From NCBI RefSeq assembly GCF_052324685.1, contig NW_027506895.1:738596-802595 (forward strand): a stretch of 64,000 nt of DNA. Direction: 5' to 3'. Positions 1-37,436 of this stretch are shown one piece after another. Within the stretch, counting starts at the first letter, position 1. Each line of letters begins with the position of its first letter. Both the position numbers and the translations under genes were made by a program. The DNA is from Brachyhypopomus gauderio. Its lineage: Eukaryota > Chordata > Actinopteri > Gymnotiformes > Hypopomidae. The notes under the pieces were generated by a model that made no database searches, was not told where the DNA came from, and worked only from the letters and a program-made list of their open reading frames with translations.

Positions 1-2179
1 GGCTGGGTTGGATTTGACCGGCTGGGTTGTGGTGGCTTCCAGCAAATAACCGGGACAGACACAGACAGACCTGCCCATGATCACAACCCTTCAAAGTAAC
101 GCTTCTTGCCTTCAAGTATTCAGCGTTTGTTCACTTTAAAGCGACACGCTCATTAACCGGACCACCGTCTTTAACGCCACGTTTCCCAACAGCACCAGTC
201 ACGTGAGAAAAACGTTTCATTTAACGTCACACGTTGATGGTAAGCGAGTTCTTACGTCATCCAGGAGACGCGTGCCTCCTACAGTCTTGTTTTCACCGGG
301 CAGGTGTGTTTATTTTCCCCCGAAGCCTTCTGCTCGCTTATAGTGGATTAAATGGGACATTTATGAACCTTGGAGAACGCAGGCAGTACTTACCGACTTC
401 CAAGAAAACGAGCGGCTTCGGTTATTAGGGCCGCTGTTTCCCCCACAGGAGCGTTCTGCCCTTTAAAAGTGCATTACTAGCTTTGTGCAGACTGGCTTTC
501 GGCTCTTATTTTGATGGCGCTCTCGGTGTTAAGTCAGCCAGCAACTCTTGGATCATTGTACTTGCTCCTCCGTGCAGATACTCTAAGATGACTGAAAGGA
601 TTGATATTATATTTCCACCTTTTTTGCATATCAAAGGTTATTATTGCATTTTCCACTGGTAGTTGAAAGCGCTATACTTCAGTTTGATTCTAGCTGCCAG
701 GCCACCTATAGGTCTTCTCTACATCTTTGAAGACCAAGAAGCTTACACCCCACTGCCCAGGAAAACAAACCCTTTTGCGAACCCTTCTTCTTGTCACCCA
801 CTAGCATATCATACCAGGTTCCCTTCAAACAGTAACCAGCTTTAAAGTCAACCTGCAGTGCACTACACATCGTTTCACAGCGTCGTGTTCAGTGTCTCTG
901 CAGAATGACAACAGTATTCACCACCCACTATGGTCTTGGCAGATGCAGCCATGTGGTGAACGCAGTCACTTTGTGGTCAGCCATGATCTGCAACTCCCCA
1001 GGGTGTTTCGAGAGTTTAAGAAAGTTTGCAGGCATTGTTCATAACATCCGAGGGTTTCTCCTTTTTATCTTAGTTTTTTGGTGTACCACACTTCATTGCT
1101 GTGACAGTTTGGCAACATGCACGTTCATATATACGCCCTGAAAGACTCATTAAGAAGACGGGGCTCTCTTTTTCAGTCGGTCTGGAATTGAGATCAGTGG
1201 AAACAAGGTTTGGAAAAAGCAGTTCACCGTGTTGCAGCAGCGGTCGTGAGAGCAGGAGTGTGTCCATAGGAAGTCTTCGGGAGTCAGCTGTTGTAACAAA
1301 GGTGCTCTTATGATTAATGAGGCTCGGGACACCCAAGATCCTTCTCTTGCGTTTTTACTAAAGACACTGAGACTTTCCAGACATGCATGTCTCAAAGCCC
1401 CCCCGGGGTCTGGCCTGGAAGACTGGAAGAAAAAGAACACGTCAGAGTCCCTAGTGCTCTCCATCAGCAAGTGAACTAGAGAAAACAAGACAAACCCTTA
1501 GTACACAATGCTTACATAATGAGTGCTTAAAATCCATATAATGTACATTAGTTAAGTTGTGTTGCATGTTTTAAGAATTAGGCTACTGTTATGATTGTTT
1601 AACCTTATGACAATTTTAATATTAAGCGTACTTCTTCAGATTTCACAATTTATAAAGAAACCTGCACTGCCCACCCAGTGCATCTGAAGACATTTAAGAC
1701 TCCGCCTCTCAGCTTCGTTCCCGAAACACATTTCGCAGTAGTTATGCTGCTGCTTCTCTGGAAGAACCAGTGACGTCTGAGAGCGATTAAGTAGCAAGCA
1801 AAGGGGGTCAGTAATTGATGCTAGTGCCTCTTATTTTAACATTAATCATCTGGTTCTTTCCACTATGGAGGAAACGCAGCTCTAAAGAACGCTGATTAAA
1901 AAAGAATGTACCACAAATATTAACCTGACCCTGGCAGTAAATATCCAGCTTTATTCACAATGCATTACTATTTTTCCCATTTCCCATTGAAGTCCCATTC
2001 AACCTGGTGGTTTCAGTTGGGGGGGGGGGGGGGGGTACTGTATTATACGCTTCCTGTCTAAATACCTACGTTTCAAATGGGTTACTAATTTCTCTCTCTC
2101 TCTCACACACACACTATAAAATACACACCAGATAAGATGTTATACTAACTGGTTCCTCTTACTACTAATTCAGAACCAC

Positions 2180-2330
2180 TTAGCTTGCACAGTTGATGAA
2201 GGACCTCTGTCCAAAACATTACTGGACATCATGAATCCATCCTGCCTTTTATCAGCAGTTCAGGGTGCTGGTGGTGTAATGGTCTGGGGGACAGTTTCTT
2301 GTAACACTTTGGGCCCCTTAATAACAACTT
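2180..2330 (+). mobile_element. Tc1-like transposase fragment
   Basis: Translated on the plus strand, this stretch gives a degraded piece of Tc1/mariner-like transposase around a G-V-M-V-W-G motif followed by T-L-G-P-L, the pattern that follows the second catalytic aspartate region in fish Tc1-like elements. No terminal repeats were found and the frame does not extend, so it is a dead fragment. Confidence 0.5.
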
Positions 2331-2766
2331 AGCAAAAACGCCTATACCTTTAAGTCTCTTGTTATTTCTGAATTAAACATCTTATTTATCAACTCTGCTT
2401 AGTTTGTTTGAATTTGTTAGATTCCCAGCTTCCTTTTGACGCTAGGGCAATGGCTAGCATTTCAAAATAGGAGTGAGGCTATGGTTGAGTGTAGTGCGGT
2501 TACGTTTTGGTTGCACTGTTGTGTCCCCTGTGGTTTAGCTTTAACTGTGTGTGTTTTGGAGTGAGCAGGGGGCTTTTGTGTTGCACGGTTGGGTTTGGGG
2601 CATTGAGGTGTGGTTGTCTATAAAGCATATGAGCTAACTTTGTTTTCCCTTAGTGGGTTTTCATGGGTTTTGGCTGCAGTATTGGTAGTTTTGGTGAGGT
2701 TCTTGTTACGAGATCCAAAAATATGGTTATCTGTCTGCTGGTTTCAAAGTGTTCAAACGCAAAGTT

Positions 2767-2772
2767 TTTATT
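2767..2772 (-). terminator. Candidate antxr1 polyadenylation signal
   Basis: A minus-strand AATAAA hexamer (TTTATT on the plus strand) lies about 2.5 kb downstream of the antxr1 stop codon. Its position suits a long vertebrate 3' UTR, but other signals further downstream are equally possible. Confidence 0.3.
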
Positions 2773-3385
2773 CATTTATATAGAGTGCATAAAAGAATGG
2801 AAAAGACAGCGAGGAGGCAACGGCCACAGGCCTCGTCTCCAAAAGTGAATTTTATCAATCTTAACCGAAAACAAGTTCCTGATGGTGACCCAAAATGTCA
2901 GAGACATGCATAAACTTTATAGAAGCGCCAGGAAGCCCACTGAGATCTAGACAACACAGAATCCCAAAAGCATTTGCATACTGTATGTTTAATGTCTTTA
3001 ATATCACATTAATGCCTATCTTTGGCATTGTCCTTGGCTTGTCATGAGAGAGTTTGTGCTACAGACACACATCACAGGAATTTGTTTAATACAGGATGAA
3101 ACGCACTCCTCACATTCTTTGAAATCGGAAACGTCCACGGTGGCTCTTTTCAGGGCTCTATGTGCCCGTGTGAGTGTCCGTCCATGTGTGGGGTATTGTG
3201 GGGTATTGTGGGGCAGGACCTGCCTTGCCCATAGCGGAGTAAGATCAGAGCGATGGCGAGACACCTCAAATGACTTCAGAAGAGTACAGCTCGGAGAAAA
3301 AGTCTGCGCGAATGAAAACGATAGCTTGCAAATATGTAATATGAATTGATAAACACGCACAAACATACGTGTGTGCCAAAACGCA

Positions 3386-3388
<3 letters not shown>

Positions 3389-3457
<69 letters not shown>
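3389..3457. repeat. (CA)n microsatellite
   Basis: About 34 uninterrupted AC dinucleotides in the antxr1 3' flank. They create long poly Cys-Val frames on the opposite strand that are not genes. Confidence 0.98.
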
Positions 3458-3458
<1 letters not shown>

Positions 3459-5295
3459 CTGCAACAGCTGATGCATATCCAGTGTGTGTTTCTCTGCAGA
3501 GTTAAAGAATTCTTAAACACATGATTAGTCATAGTTTCCTTCAATTTCAAAGGCGATGAGAGTCTCGTCCAGTTGAGGGTTAGCGCCTGGCCCTCCCTCA
3601 TTTAGTCAGACGGCTCTTGCCAAAGGAAAAATGAAACCCAACTGTTATTTATCACAATATTAGTGAACATCGCACAGCCAGAGGAACGTCTCGAAATCAG
3701 TCTGGGAGTGATGCATGCCATCCTAGTTCAGGTTTAGTACACACACGGTGGTTGGGGTGATTCCTCAGAATTGGCTAGCATGTAAAACCACTACCTCCTC
3801 AAGAAAACAGGATTTGAGTGTCATGACAAACAGTTCCGGGCACTGAAATAACTTAGAAGTGAGCGTATGTAACATGGCAAGAAACCGAAAGGTGAGAGTC
3901 AGTCTCTGATAACAGCAGGGTTATGGGATGTATGTACAGCGGGTACAGAGGAAGCAAAACTCTGCCCCCCACACACACACACACACACTTTCTGTAGGCA
4001 TATACTTGCCTGTGAGTGGAAAAACGAGATCTCCAACACATGATGTGATGCCGTGAGATAATGGAGATGAGGCTAATTCAAACGTACAGCTGTGCTGTAA
4101 ACTGCAGAAATGTTGGAAACCTCAGATTCCTGATGCTGTTCACAATCACAACCTGACACACCTCAACCTGACAAACCTAAGAGCTAAAATGGCGTCCAAA
4201 AAAAGTTTGTTGCATCACAACAGGTCACAAAAAGCAAGGAGATACATATATTTACATAATGCATGTATGAAAGTATGTGATAAATTACACTAGTTTCTGG
4301 TAATTGTGCACTCGTACACCATTACAAATGTGGGTTGTGCAGAATAAGTCTTTGTTGAATAGGGCTGTGTTGCTTTTACGCTGATATTTCTGTGTAATAC
4401 AAGTTACACCCAGTCCCCGTCCCTGGCTCAACTTGCTCTTCAAAACTACAAATTCTCTAATTTCTCTACTAAACGTATATTTTCATAAGACCTCCAGTCA
4501 CCACATTCTAATAAACACCTTAAACTCACTATTGCACAAGCAACTTAATAATAATAAAAACACATAACTAAGAAAATATGTATTTTTGGTAATTCTTTTC
4601 TGAATTAATGGTTAAAAAAAATATTGGTCTGTTAGAAACTGAATTTGAACTCAAAAACCATCAATGCATATGGGAACTCCCAGGAGCTGAAACAATCGAC
4701 TACTCTTACTACTGAAACATCATGTGTAGTTTATCTACACACACACACTCCCTTGGCCACATTGGTGACTGAAACGTGCACGTCACGTGTGCTGTCCCTT
4801 CTGTTGTGTGATTCTGTAGCTCTGTGGAGTTCGTCTTTGTGCAGCGAAATGCTGTGTGCACATCCGTAACACTATCACAGACCACTATGAGTCCAAAGAG
4901 TCCACGAACAAGCAAATGGCTTCAAAATCAAAGTCCATTTAATCCTGCTGTCATGTCCAGGGAAGGGCCAGTGGTCCATTTGTGAGAGTTTATCTGTACA
5001 AGCTGGTGTTGTGTTCAGTGGTGTTCAGACAGGCCTGTACGTTTGGGCTGTGGTCTGTGTAGTTGTACCAGCTGAACAGTGTGGCATCCTTCCAATGGCT
5101 GCTTTGCTCCTTGTAGTGGGTCCATATGTTAAAGGTTTTAATGTCAACGTTCACACACACACAGCCTTACTGTGGTTTTGCAAATAAAGAACGAAATTGG
5201 AAATTGAGTCACCGGTTGACTTCCTGTCCCCAGGTCTTACTTTGTAGAATTACCTGACTCCGCCCCCAGCCCCCCCCAAAGTCTAACCTGCAGCC

Positions 5296-30477
<25,182 letters not shown>

Positions 30478-31617
30478 GGTGCTGGCGCGCGCTCCTCAGA
30501 AAGCAGGCAGCAGACGCACGCGGGGAACTGTGGCTGAAATCATAAGGGAAGAGAGCGGAGATGCGGGGCGACCCAGAGGGCTGCGAGCGCGCCTCCCGTG
30601 ATGAAGACGACCCTCTCTCTGCAGCTCTGCATATGGGGTCTGCTTAAAGCATCCTGGAAAAGGTTTGACTGCTTTTAAAGTTTAGTTCAGGGAGTCCAGC
30701 AGCAGGGAGAAAGATCAAAGATGCTGTTAGTGGTCCAGGATATTTATGAACTAATTTTCCGTTGAAGTTCTTTTAAAGAACAAAATAAAAACAAATGAAT
30801 AAAATCAAATTTAAAGGCAAATGCATACAAGCAAACACACGCACTGCAGTCAAGCGCTTGTCACGGTTCTCACTGACCCAGTTTCACTCTTAGAGAGAGA
30901 AAATGTGTCTGTGTGCTTGTTCATCTAAATTACTGCCCCCAGCCTCCAATCCCAGTCTGAAACTTTCCTCCTCTTTCCAACAGAGAGTAAAGGAGGGAAA
31001 GAATGAGCGTGTCTAGGTAGTGCCATCTACTGGCAGAGAGGCGCAATGACTGGCGCTCTAGTGACTCATGAGATACAAAATGATTCTGCCTTATACATCT
31101 TCAGTTAAACTGGTAGTCTGTTCCACTCATTTGTTAGAACAGATTAGATACAGACCAGAACAGATTATCCTTTTGATTTATCACCCATATTTATACATCC
31201 TACATATGAACGAATGGCAGACCTTTTATTGAATCATACTTTTATAAAAACGCAGCTGACACAAGGATTTTTAAAATCAGACAATTATTTGGATGTGTTG
31301 GATGTGTTTTGATGGAGAGACTTGAAATTTTATTTAGTGCTGCAGAGATCATTTGAGGACAAACTAAATGAAACAAAAGCTATGGTCTTATTGATTACAG
31401 ATTGATTGACAACCACCCAATGCAGCTGGGTGAAGTAAATGTGTGGCATGACAATGGTGAATAGAAGTGTAAGACCATTGAAAAACTCAGTTATTAGTCA
31501 TGACAAATCTGACAACATGTGTGTTTCATTTGTGAAGAAAAAAGGAATATGAAGAAATAAAGACAAACACACAAAGGCAATAGAAACATATTTGCAAAAG
31601 GTTTGTATACTTCCATA

Positions 31618-31623
31618 TTTATT
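31618..31623 (-). terminator. Candidate polyadenylation signal of the msmb-like gene
   Basis: A minus-strand AATAAA lies about 250 bp downstream of the msmb-like stop codon, a normal 3' UTR length for such a small gene. Confidence 0.45.
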
Positions 31624-31874
31624 ATGGATTTAAAGAATTTCCGTTTTGTCTTACAGATCTTCATTTAAACGTCTTGTGCTGTACAAGATTTAAGAAGTCA
31701 ATGATTAACCTGAGAGTGTCTCCTACATGTTACTGCGTGTTACAGGAGTGCTACTCTAGTGTGTGTAAGCTGTGATTGTTCTGTTAGATAATCCCTACTG
31801 ATGTGTCTAATTTACATTAATCCCCACTGACGTGCCCAATGCCGGAAATCCTCCTTGGTTTCTATGCAGGTCAA

Positions 31875-32410
31875 TCACTTTCCGCTAGCAGAATATAAGC
31901 ACCCGATTTCTGGGTTGTCCTTTTTGAAAACGTCATATGTACAGGCTTCATAATCATATTTCACCTCACAGCCAGGAGGGAGGAATACCTTTGGTAAGCT
32001 GTAAAGTAAAACAAACAAACAAAAAAAGAATTAACTGTAGAAAATGTTTGAAAACATAAAAGGTTTCATATGATTAAAATATCTGATCATAAAATGTTTC
32101 AAATGATTACTATTATTATTATTTAGAACACCAATGAACATTAACCTATATACAGAATAAGATGAGATGCTACAGTTTTATACAGTATGGGCATCATTTA
32201 AGTCAATTAAATCATCAATAAGTATGTGCATATTGTGTATGGCTGAGTGTGTCTTTACCCATCACAGCAGCTGAATAATGTCGGCGTACAACTACACTTG
32301 TGACATAAGCTGTTGGTCCAAGATGAGCCCATTGAGTGCCAGTTCTTATCCACAGCATCCCGGCAACGAGTCGCACCTGTCCAGAGTGAGAAGTTCACTG
32401 TGAAAAGCCC

Positions 32411-32483
<73 letters not shown>

Positions 32484-33025
32484 TAAAAAGGAAGTTCATT
32501 TTTATCAGTAATTACTGAAACACAGCATTGTTCAGAGGAATCTAAATGAGACTAATTAGCGCAGAGATACGAGTCCAAACCATGGACTGTACATACAGGT
32601 GGACTGACCGACCCCGGGGGGGAAAGTGGAGCCATTATGTGTCTGATGCCCTCTACTGGGTGGCGGTAGTACAAGTTTTAACTCGCCAATTCACATGCAA
32701 GTGAACGGCGCAAACGACAAACTTTTAATTCAAATAGCACATCTAATATTTTTTTTTGGGGGGGGGGGGATGTGTTCTATAAGTTCGCCCCGCGTTAACA
32801 TATCTTCGAATGCTTGTCTTTTTTATGTAAGTTTTTTTATTATACTTAATGGGTTGTGGCTTTTTAGAAACCCAATTACAATGTCAATAACGTTAACTGT
32901 TCGATTTGGTCGATTAAAGTAAATCAGGTGTTTTGGGTCAAGTTCTTATCGGTTTTGTGTTGAAGTAAAGAACTTTATTCCAGACACCTGCGAGCGGAGT
33001 TCGGGCGAAAAGTCTGTCTACAGTC

Positions 33026-33083
<58 letters not shown>

Positions 33084-33476
33084 CATTTTTCAGGCGCTCT
33101 GTCCAGCAAGCAGCATGGTTCAGAGGAATGAGTCCACACAGTACTAACACCACAAACACTGAACACTTCATTGTGGACTTTGGAATCAAAAGCAAAGAAA
33201 ATATATTAGTACTGCTGTGCTTCTCTTGAATGTTTTCACATTTTCAAACATACATTTACATCTCATATTTATTTATTGCATTCACAGCTAGATTTTAAAT
33301 TTCTATTTGAATTTTTTATTTTTTTATTTAAATATTTCTAACAGAATGTTTCTAAATGGGATACAATATATTCAAACTTGTCATAACAATTAAGATTCCA
33401 GTGTATATAACAGATCAAGACATTTATAGATATTAAACAGATAAAGAACACAGTGGAATTTGGGTTCACTTACCAT
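31875..33476 (-). CDS. msmb: Beta-microseminoprotein-like small secreted cysteine-rich protein
   Basis: Four coding exons join in frame into a 112-residue protein: 33476-33474 (the initiator ATG alone, split from the next codon by the intron), 33177-33084, 32376-32259, 31998-31875 (stop TGA). All junctions have GT and AG, and the phases (0, 1, 2) are consistent. Residues 1-24 form a signal peptide (hydrophobic V-F-V-V-L-V-L-C). The mature chain starts near Cys25 and has ten cysteines, including a C-H-K-C-S-C cluster and a C-C-D turn, the pattern of the PSP94/beta-microseminoprotein family. That family contains small secreted immune- and reproduction-related proteins whose exact fish role is uncertain. 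Length equals the family norm (about 114). The first long intron starts with GTACACACACA, i.e. its donor merges into a microsatellite. A decayed tandem copy follows upstream at 34.3-35.9 kb. Family assignment is strong; the specific ortholog is not settled. Confidence 0.88.
32411..32482. repeat. (TG)n microsatellite in the msmb intron
   Basis: About 35 TG dinucleotides just upstream (gene strand) of the third msmb coding exon. On the transcribed strand it is (CA)n. Confidence 0.97.
33031..33080. repeat. (TG)n microsatellite abutting the msmb splice donor
   Basis: About 25 TG units. On the msmb strand this reads (CA)n starting within the first few intron bases after the donor at 33083, so the intron's 5' end is made of CA repeat. 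Confidence 0.97.
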
Positions 33477-33520
33477 GGTTTGATACTAAGTGGAAGATTT
33501 TCCAGAAGTTGCAAATGCTT

Positions 33521-33529
33521 CTTTTTAAA
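33521..33529 (-). promoter_or_regulatory. TATA-like box of the msmb-like gene
   Basis: On the minus strand TTTAAAAAG lies about 45 bp upstream of the split initiator codon at 33476, consistent with a start site about 20 bp before the ATG. No other core element was sought. Confidence 0.4.
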
Positions 33530-34048
33530 CAGCGCGGAGTGGGCAGGGTTAGTGACGATAGGCGGATTTAATCCTTAAAACAGCGCTCCCCACAACATTT
33601 CTGCGCCACGGACGACGAAATAAAACGACTGGCATAAAACAAATATAAACCGCACAAAAATAAACCTCACCAGACGGATGTAATTGGGAGAGAATGCCAA
33701 TTGATTTTATATTTTCAAAATAAATCATCGTATATATATGGTGACCGCTGCTTTAAAAGACCTGCGGCATCTTTCAGATTTAGGTTAAATCGAGCAAATT
33801 CAAGTCCAAGGACTTCTCACAATATGGAATTTCACTCAAATCAGCATGCTCACGTTATGCATCACTTCTCGAACTTTATTCTTATAATCTCCAAAATGGA
33901 CCACAGACGAATGCCAAATTTGACACGATTGCTCTATAAAAACTTAATTCAGCTAATATTAACATGTAATTGTATAAGTGATTTAAATGATTGATAAATG
34001 AATTAGCATTATATTTGGAATTGCTGTGAAAGGAATATACCAATACTG

Positions 34049-34051
<3 letters not shown>

Positions 34052-34126
<75 letters not shown>
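34052..34126. repeat. (TG)n microsatellite
   Basis: About 37 TG units between the intact msmb gene and its decayed copy. Confidence 0.97.
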
Positions 34127-34131
<5 letters not shown>

Positions 34132-34314
34132 GTTATTGTATAAAATAAAAATGAAGAAATAAAGACAAACACAGAAAGACAATAGAAACAAACAGATCTT
34201 TGCAAAACGTTTGTATGTAGGCTACTGGATTTTAGAACTCAGTGATTAATCTGAGAGTGTCTACATCCTGCTAACTGCGTGTTACAGGGTTGCTACACTG
34301 GTATTCAGTTTTCC

Positions 34315-35880
34315 CCTTTTGAAAACTTTACATGTATGGGTATGATAATCATAGTTCACCTCACAGTTATGAGGTATATGATTGAAACGTCAGATTAAAA
34401 ACGTTTCAAATGACTACTTTATAACAACAAATGAGCCGTGAGTGGTTCATGTGATCACTTCAGATCTCTCTATTTATCCCAGTGTATTATTGATCTTGGA
34501 GGGTGTGTGTTCCCACGCATTGCTGGGTTGTGTGTTTACCTATCACAGCAGTGCAAGGCACTATGAAGGCATGTGCAGCTCTGGCATTTTGCTATTGGTC
34601 TAGGACAGGGGTGGGCAATTAATTTTTACAAGGGGCCACATGAGAAACCTGAATTGTGTCAGAGGGCCACACAAACAATAATGACGTCATCACAGTGGCT
34701 CCGCCCACCTCACGCAAACTTCCGCGAGTGTTCTCCGAAACGATGTGTGTTGGTATAAAGAAACACCCCTCAAAAACAGGGGAAGGAATATTTACCTGAC
34801 CAATTTTAATGTTGCTTTTTGTTTCAGATTTGAAAAGTGCTGGAATTTAGGCTAAATACTTGAAAATGTTTGAAATTGTAACTACTTCGTTTCACAACAA
34901 ATAGCCATCTGAATGAACAGTTTTTTTGTATTACGTTAACAAATACGAGCTTCTTGTAATTCCAGGACGAAACATGAGAGAACGTGAAGACGTTAAGATT
35001 GGGCGTTTTGAAAATAAACAACAATTAAATAATGTGATAAAAAAGCGAATTATTTCGGATCATTTCGAATATATGTATAAATATTTAACTTAATTAAGTT
35101 TAACGTGCTGGGAAATATTGAAATGGACATTGAAAGTGACGTTAATTCTCGCACATCTCACACACACACGCAGGTACGTCCACACGGAATTAACGCAAAC
35201 GTAGCGCTTTCAAAATAAAAGCGTCACAGTTGTATTGCACGCAGGACATAGATATTTGTTTCATTTATGATTGGCCTCCCGTGGGCCGGATGTGGCCCGC
35301 GGGCCGTAGTTTGCCCAGGTCTGGTCTAGGAGGTGCCCTCGGGGTCATAGAGGTAAAAACACGCTTGACCACATTGATATTGCCATGACAGATCAGAGAT
35401 TAAGTCAGCACATCCTGAAATAATATGGCATTCATAACTAAGATTATGTGTATATGTAATGTTCTTCTAAAGCTTTGTGTTTGGAGCTGTTACACAATGA
35501 AAGGACCAGACAGGTGTGTTTACCAGCATGGTTCTGAGGAATGAGTCCACACACAACACTGCAAACACTGCAAACACTGATCACGCCAGCATGGACATTG
35601 GAATAAAAAAGTCAAATGAATGTTTTAGTTTTTTTTATTTTAAGAGGAAAGTGGAGCAAAAGTCATATATTTCCATGGCCTTACTAGAACATGCATATAA
35701 GACAAAAAGTACAACAGGTCTCTTACAGTATTTCAAGTGCACTCTGTCTAAAGTCTAACTTACTTACAATCAGCAAAACTGTCTTAAAATCAGGTGTAGC
35801 ACAGTAACATTGTAGGTCTGTTGCTCTCAGAAGATTAAAGAAACCAAATTTCATACCTTATACCCTATTAGATTTACCAT
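34315..35880 (-). pseudogene. Decayed tandem duplicate of the msmb-like gene, split by a hAT element
   Basis: Remnants of all four exons lie in the same order and strand as in the intact gene. An ATG-GTAA first exon is at 35880-35878. The signal-peptide exon is at about 35600-35523, and part of the cysteine exon is at about 34605-34541, continuing past the insertion at 35332. The last exon is at about 34375-34315 with C-E-V-N-Y-D-Y. Defects visible: the acceptor before exon 2 reads ATG instead of AAG, the frame reached from the upstream ATG hits TGA within a few codons, two cysteines and the W-T-E-R segment are gone, and a 718-bp transposon interrupts exon 3. Flanking sequence is also duplicated (31,540-31,740 resembles 34,150-34,300), so this is a segmental tandem duplication rather than a retrocopy. 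Confidence 0.82.
34606..35323. mobile_element. Non-autonomous hAT-type DNA transposon, 718 bp
   Basis: Starts CAGGGGTGGGCAA and ends TTGCCCAGGTCTG, giving imperfect terminal inverted repeats. It is flanked by a perfect 8-bp duplication GTCTAGGA (34598-34605 and 35324-35331), the hallmark of hAT insertions. It has no transposase frame. Its internal part (about 34,752-35,141) is closely similar to 44,790-45,172 in a kansl3 intron. It sits inside exon 3 of the msmb pseudogene. Confidence 0.92.
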
Positions 35881-36036
35881 GGGTGCTCACACAAATGATT
35901 ATACAATCTAGAAATAGAAGGTTCATACGCTTGACAAAACAATAAGCAGTGCTCATAATTCATATTACAAAGCACTACACATCAGAACAATCCAGCCTCT
36001 CCATATTTCATTTGTAATAATCACAGTCCACCCTCT

Positions 36037-36038
<2 letters not shown>

Positions 36039-36111
<73 letters not shown>
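36039..36111. repeat. (CA)n microsatellite
   Basis: About 36 AC dinucleotides upstream of the msmb pseudogene. Confidence 0.97.
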
Positions 36112-36115
<4 letters not shown>

Positions 36116-36497
36116 CCCCACCTCAATGGTTCTTTGATGTTCCTCATAGGTCCTCTTCAGTGGAAGAGGGTGCCAATGTGAAGCTCTGTGCTGACCCTGC
36201 ATGACCCCTACGGTCTCCCAAATGGTGTCCCTACTAGTCATGAAAATGTCATGCAGTGTTGTATGGGGAACTCCTGCAGGTGAGAAAACACAAGGGAACA
36301 GCCACACAGATGCTCTTCTAAATGAGAAAAGCAGCCCTGATAGCTCTTTTTTGTTAGTGTGACCCAGTCTTATGTAGTAGGTCCAGCACTGGGCTTTCCA
36401 CGTTAACCATATGGATGTTAAATATGTGCACGATAGCAGGAACCCTTTTGATTCAGCAAAAATGTTGTTAGAACCCAGTGAGCACATGGGTTTAGAT

Positions 36498-36606
36498 CAG
36501 GGATGCACAACTTGAAGGAGGAGCCGGGCCACAAATAAAGTTAAAGCTGCTCGATGGGCCACCAATGGCCGCAAATGGCCCGCGAGCCGTATGTTGTGCA
36601 CCCCTG
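36498..36606. mobile_element. 109-bp hAT-type MITE
   Basis: Terminal inverted repeats CAGGGATGCACAAC and GTTGTGCACCCCTG, flanked by a perfect 8-bp duplication GTTTAGAT (36490-36497 and 36607-36614). The interior carries GGGCC-type words shared with other hAT copies nearby. Too short to code for anything. Confidence 0.92.
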
Positions 36607-36916
36607 GTTTAGATAAACAGTTGGGAGAAATTACTCATCAGCAGTGTTGGGAACGTTACTTAAAAAAGTAATTAGTTATAGTTACTCACTACTTGTTCAA
36701 AAAAGTAACTGAGTTAGTAACTGAATTACTCTATAATAAAAGTAACCCATTACAGGAAAAAAAAAAGTTATGAATAAGGATTTTTTGAAAAAGCAGTTTT
36801 TACAGTCAGTTGAAATGAGTATTTATTGCACATCAACAGACCAGTGCAAGATAAAATCCTTTAAAATCTCAAATCTTTGTAAAAAAAAAAAAAAAAGCAA
36901 AAGTAAACAGTTACAC

Positions 36917-37436
36917 TGTGACGGGCAGGGAGTGCGAAATAAAATGGAAGCGATCACGCCAAGTCTCAGGGAAAAAGGATGGTTTAATTGAAAGTGCGCA
37001 AACCAAAAACCCGTGACATAGATCCAAATGAAGGATATAATGACCAGCGGTCAACTGGTACGAAGACAAGACATATATAGGCAAACAAAGGACCCTCAGG
37101 TGAGATGGATCACGGGCTCCGCCCACCTGAGGGACGCACACAACGCAACAAAACAACAACAACAGCCGCTGTGGACGGAGGCGACCGGTAGGGCAGTGTT
37201 TCCAATCCCCCCCGCCTGAAAAAAAGCTCACGCCCACCAAACTTGAGAGATCTGATCATATGAAATACATTTTAATGATTTTTAAAGCATATAATAACTT
37301 CAATTTTTAAAACTATAGTTTTTTATTTCACATCAGAATATTTTGACGGCACCCCCGATGAAGACAGATGGCACCCCAGGGTGCCGTGGCACCCCGGTTG
37401 AGAAACGCTGCGGTAGGGGACCGCCTCACCCTGACA
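36917..37436 (-). mobile_element. Solo LTR of a retrotransposon
   Basis: On the minus strand the element begins TGTCAGGGTGAGG and ends CTGCCCGTCACA, i.e. TG...CA. It contains a TATATA box and a downstream ATTAAA-type polyadenylation signal, and is flanked by a perfect 5-bp duplication TACAC (36912-36916 and 37437-37441). No internal gag or pol region is present, so it is a solo LTR left by recombination. It carries a 217-bp hAT insertion. The superfamily cannot be assigned from the LTR alone. Confidence 0.85.
37194..37410. mobile_element. 217-bp hAT-type MITE inside the solo LTR
   Basis: Ends CAGTGTTTCC and GAGAAACGCTG are imperfect inverted repeats. A perfect 8-bp duplication CGGTAGGG flanks it (37186-37193 and 37411-37418). 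Removing the element plus one duplication restores a continuous LTR. Confidence 0.92.

Larger units (their letters stand above)
1..5295. other. 3' flank and probable 3' UTR of antxr1; no gene recognised
   Basis: I see no exon of a recognisable protein here. The part nearest 5,295 lies directly downstream of the antxr1 stop codon (antxr1 runs on the minus strand) and is probably its 3' untranslated region. A minus-strand AATAAA lies at 2767-2772, which would give a 3' UTR of about 2.5 kb. The stretch also holds a poly-G run (2019-2035), a Tc1-like fragment (about 2180-2330) and a CA repeat (3389-3457). Open frames crossing the CA repeat are low-complexity artefacts. Confidence 0.5.

Noticed and set aside
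3016..3601. Cys-Val-rich minus-strand ORFs
   Set aside because: They are CA-repeat translations with unremarkable flanks. The same applies to frames over the TG/CA repeats at 33.0, 34.1, 36.0, 45.7, 47.0 and 50.5 kb.
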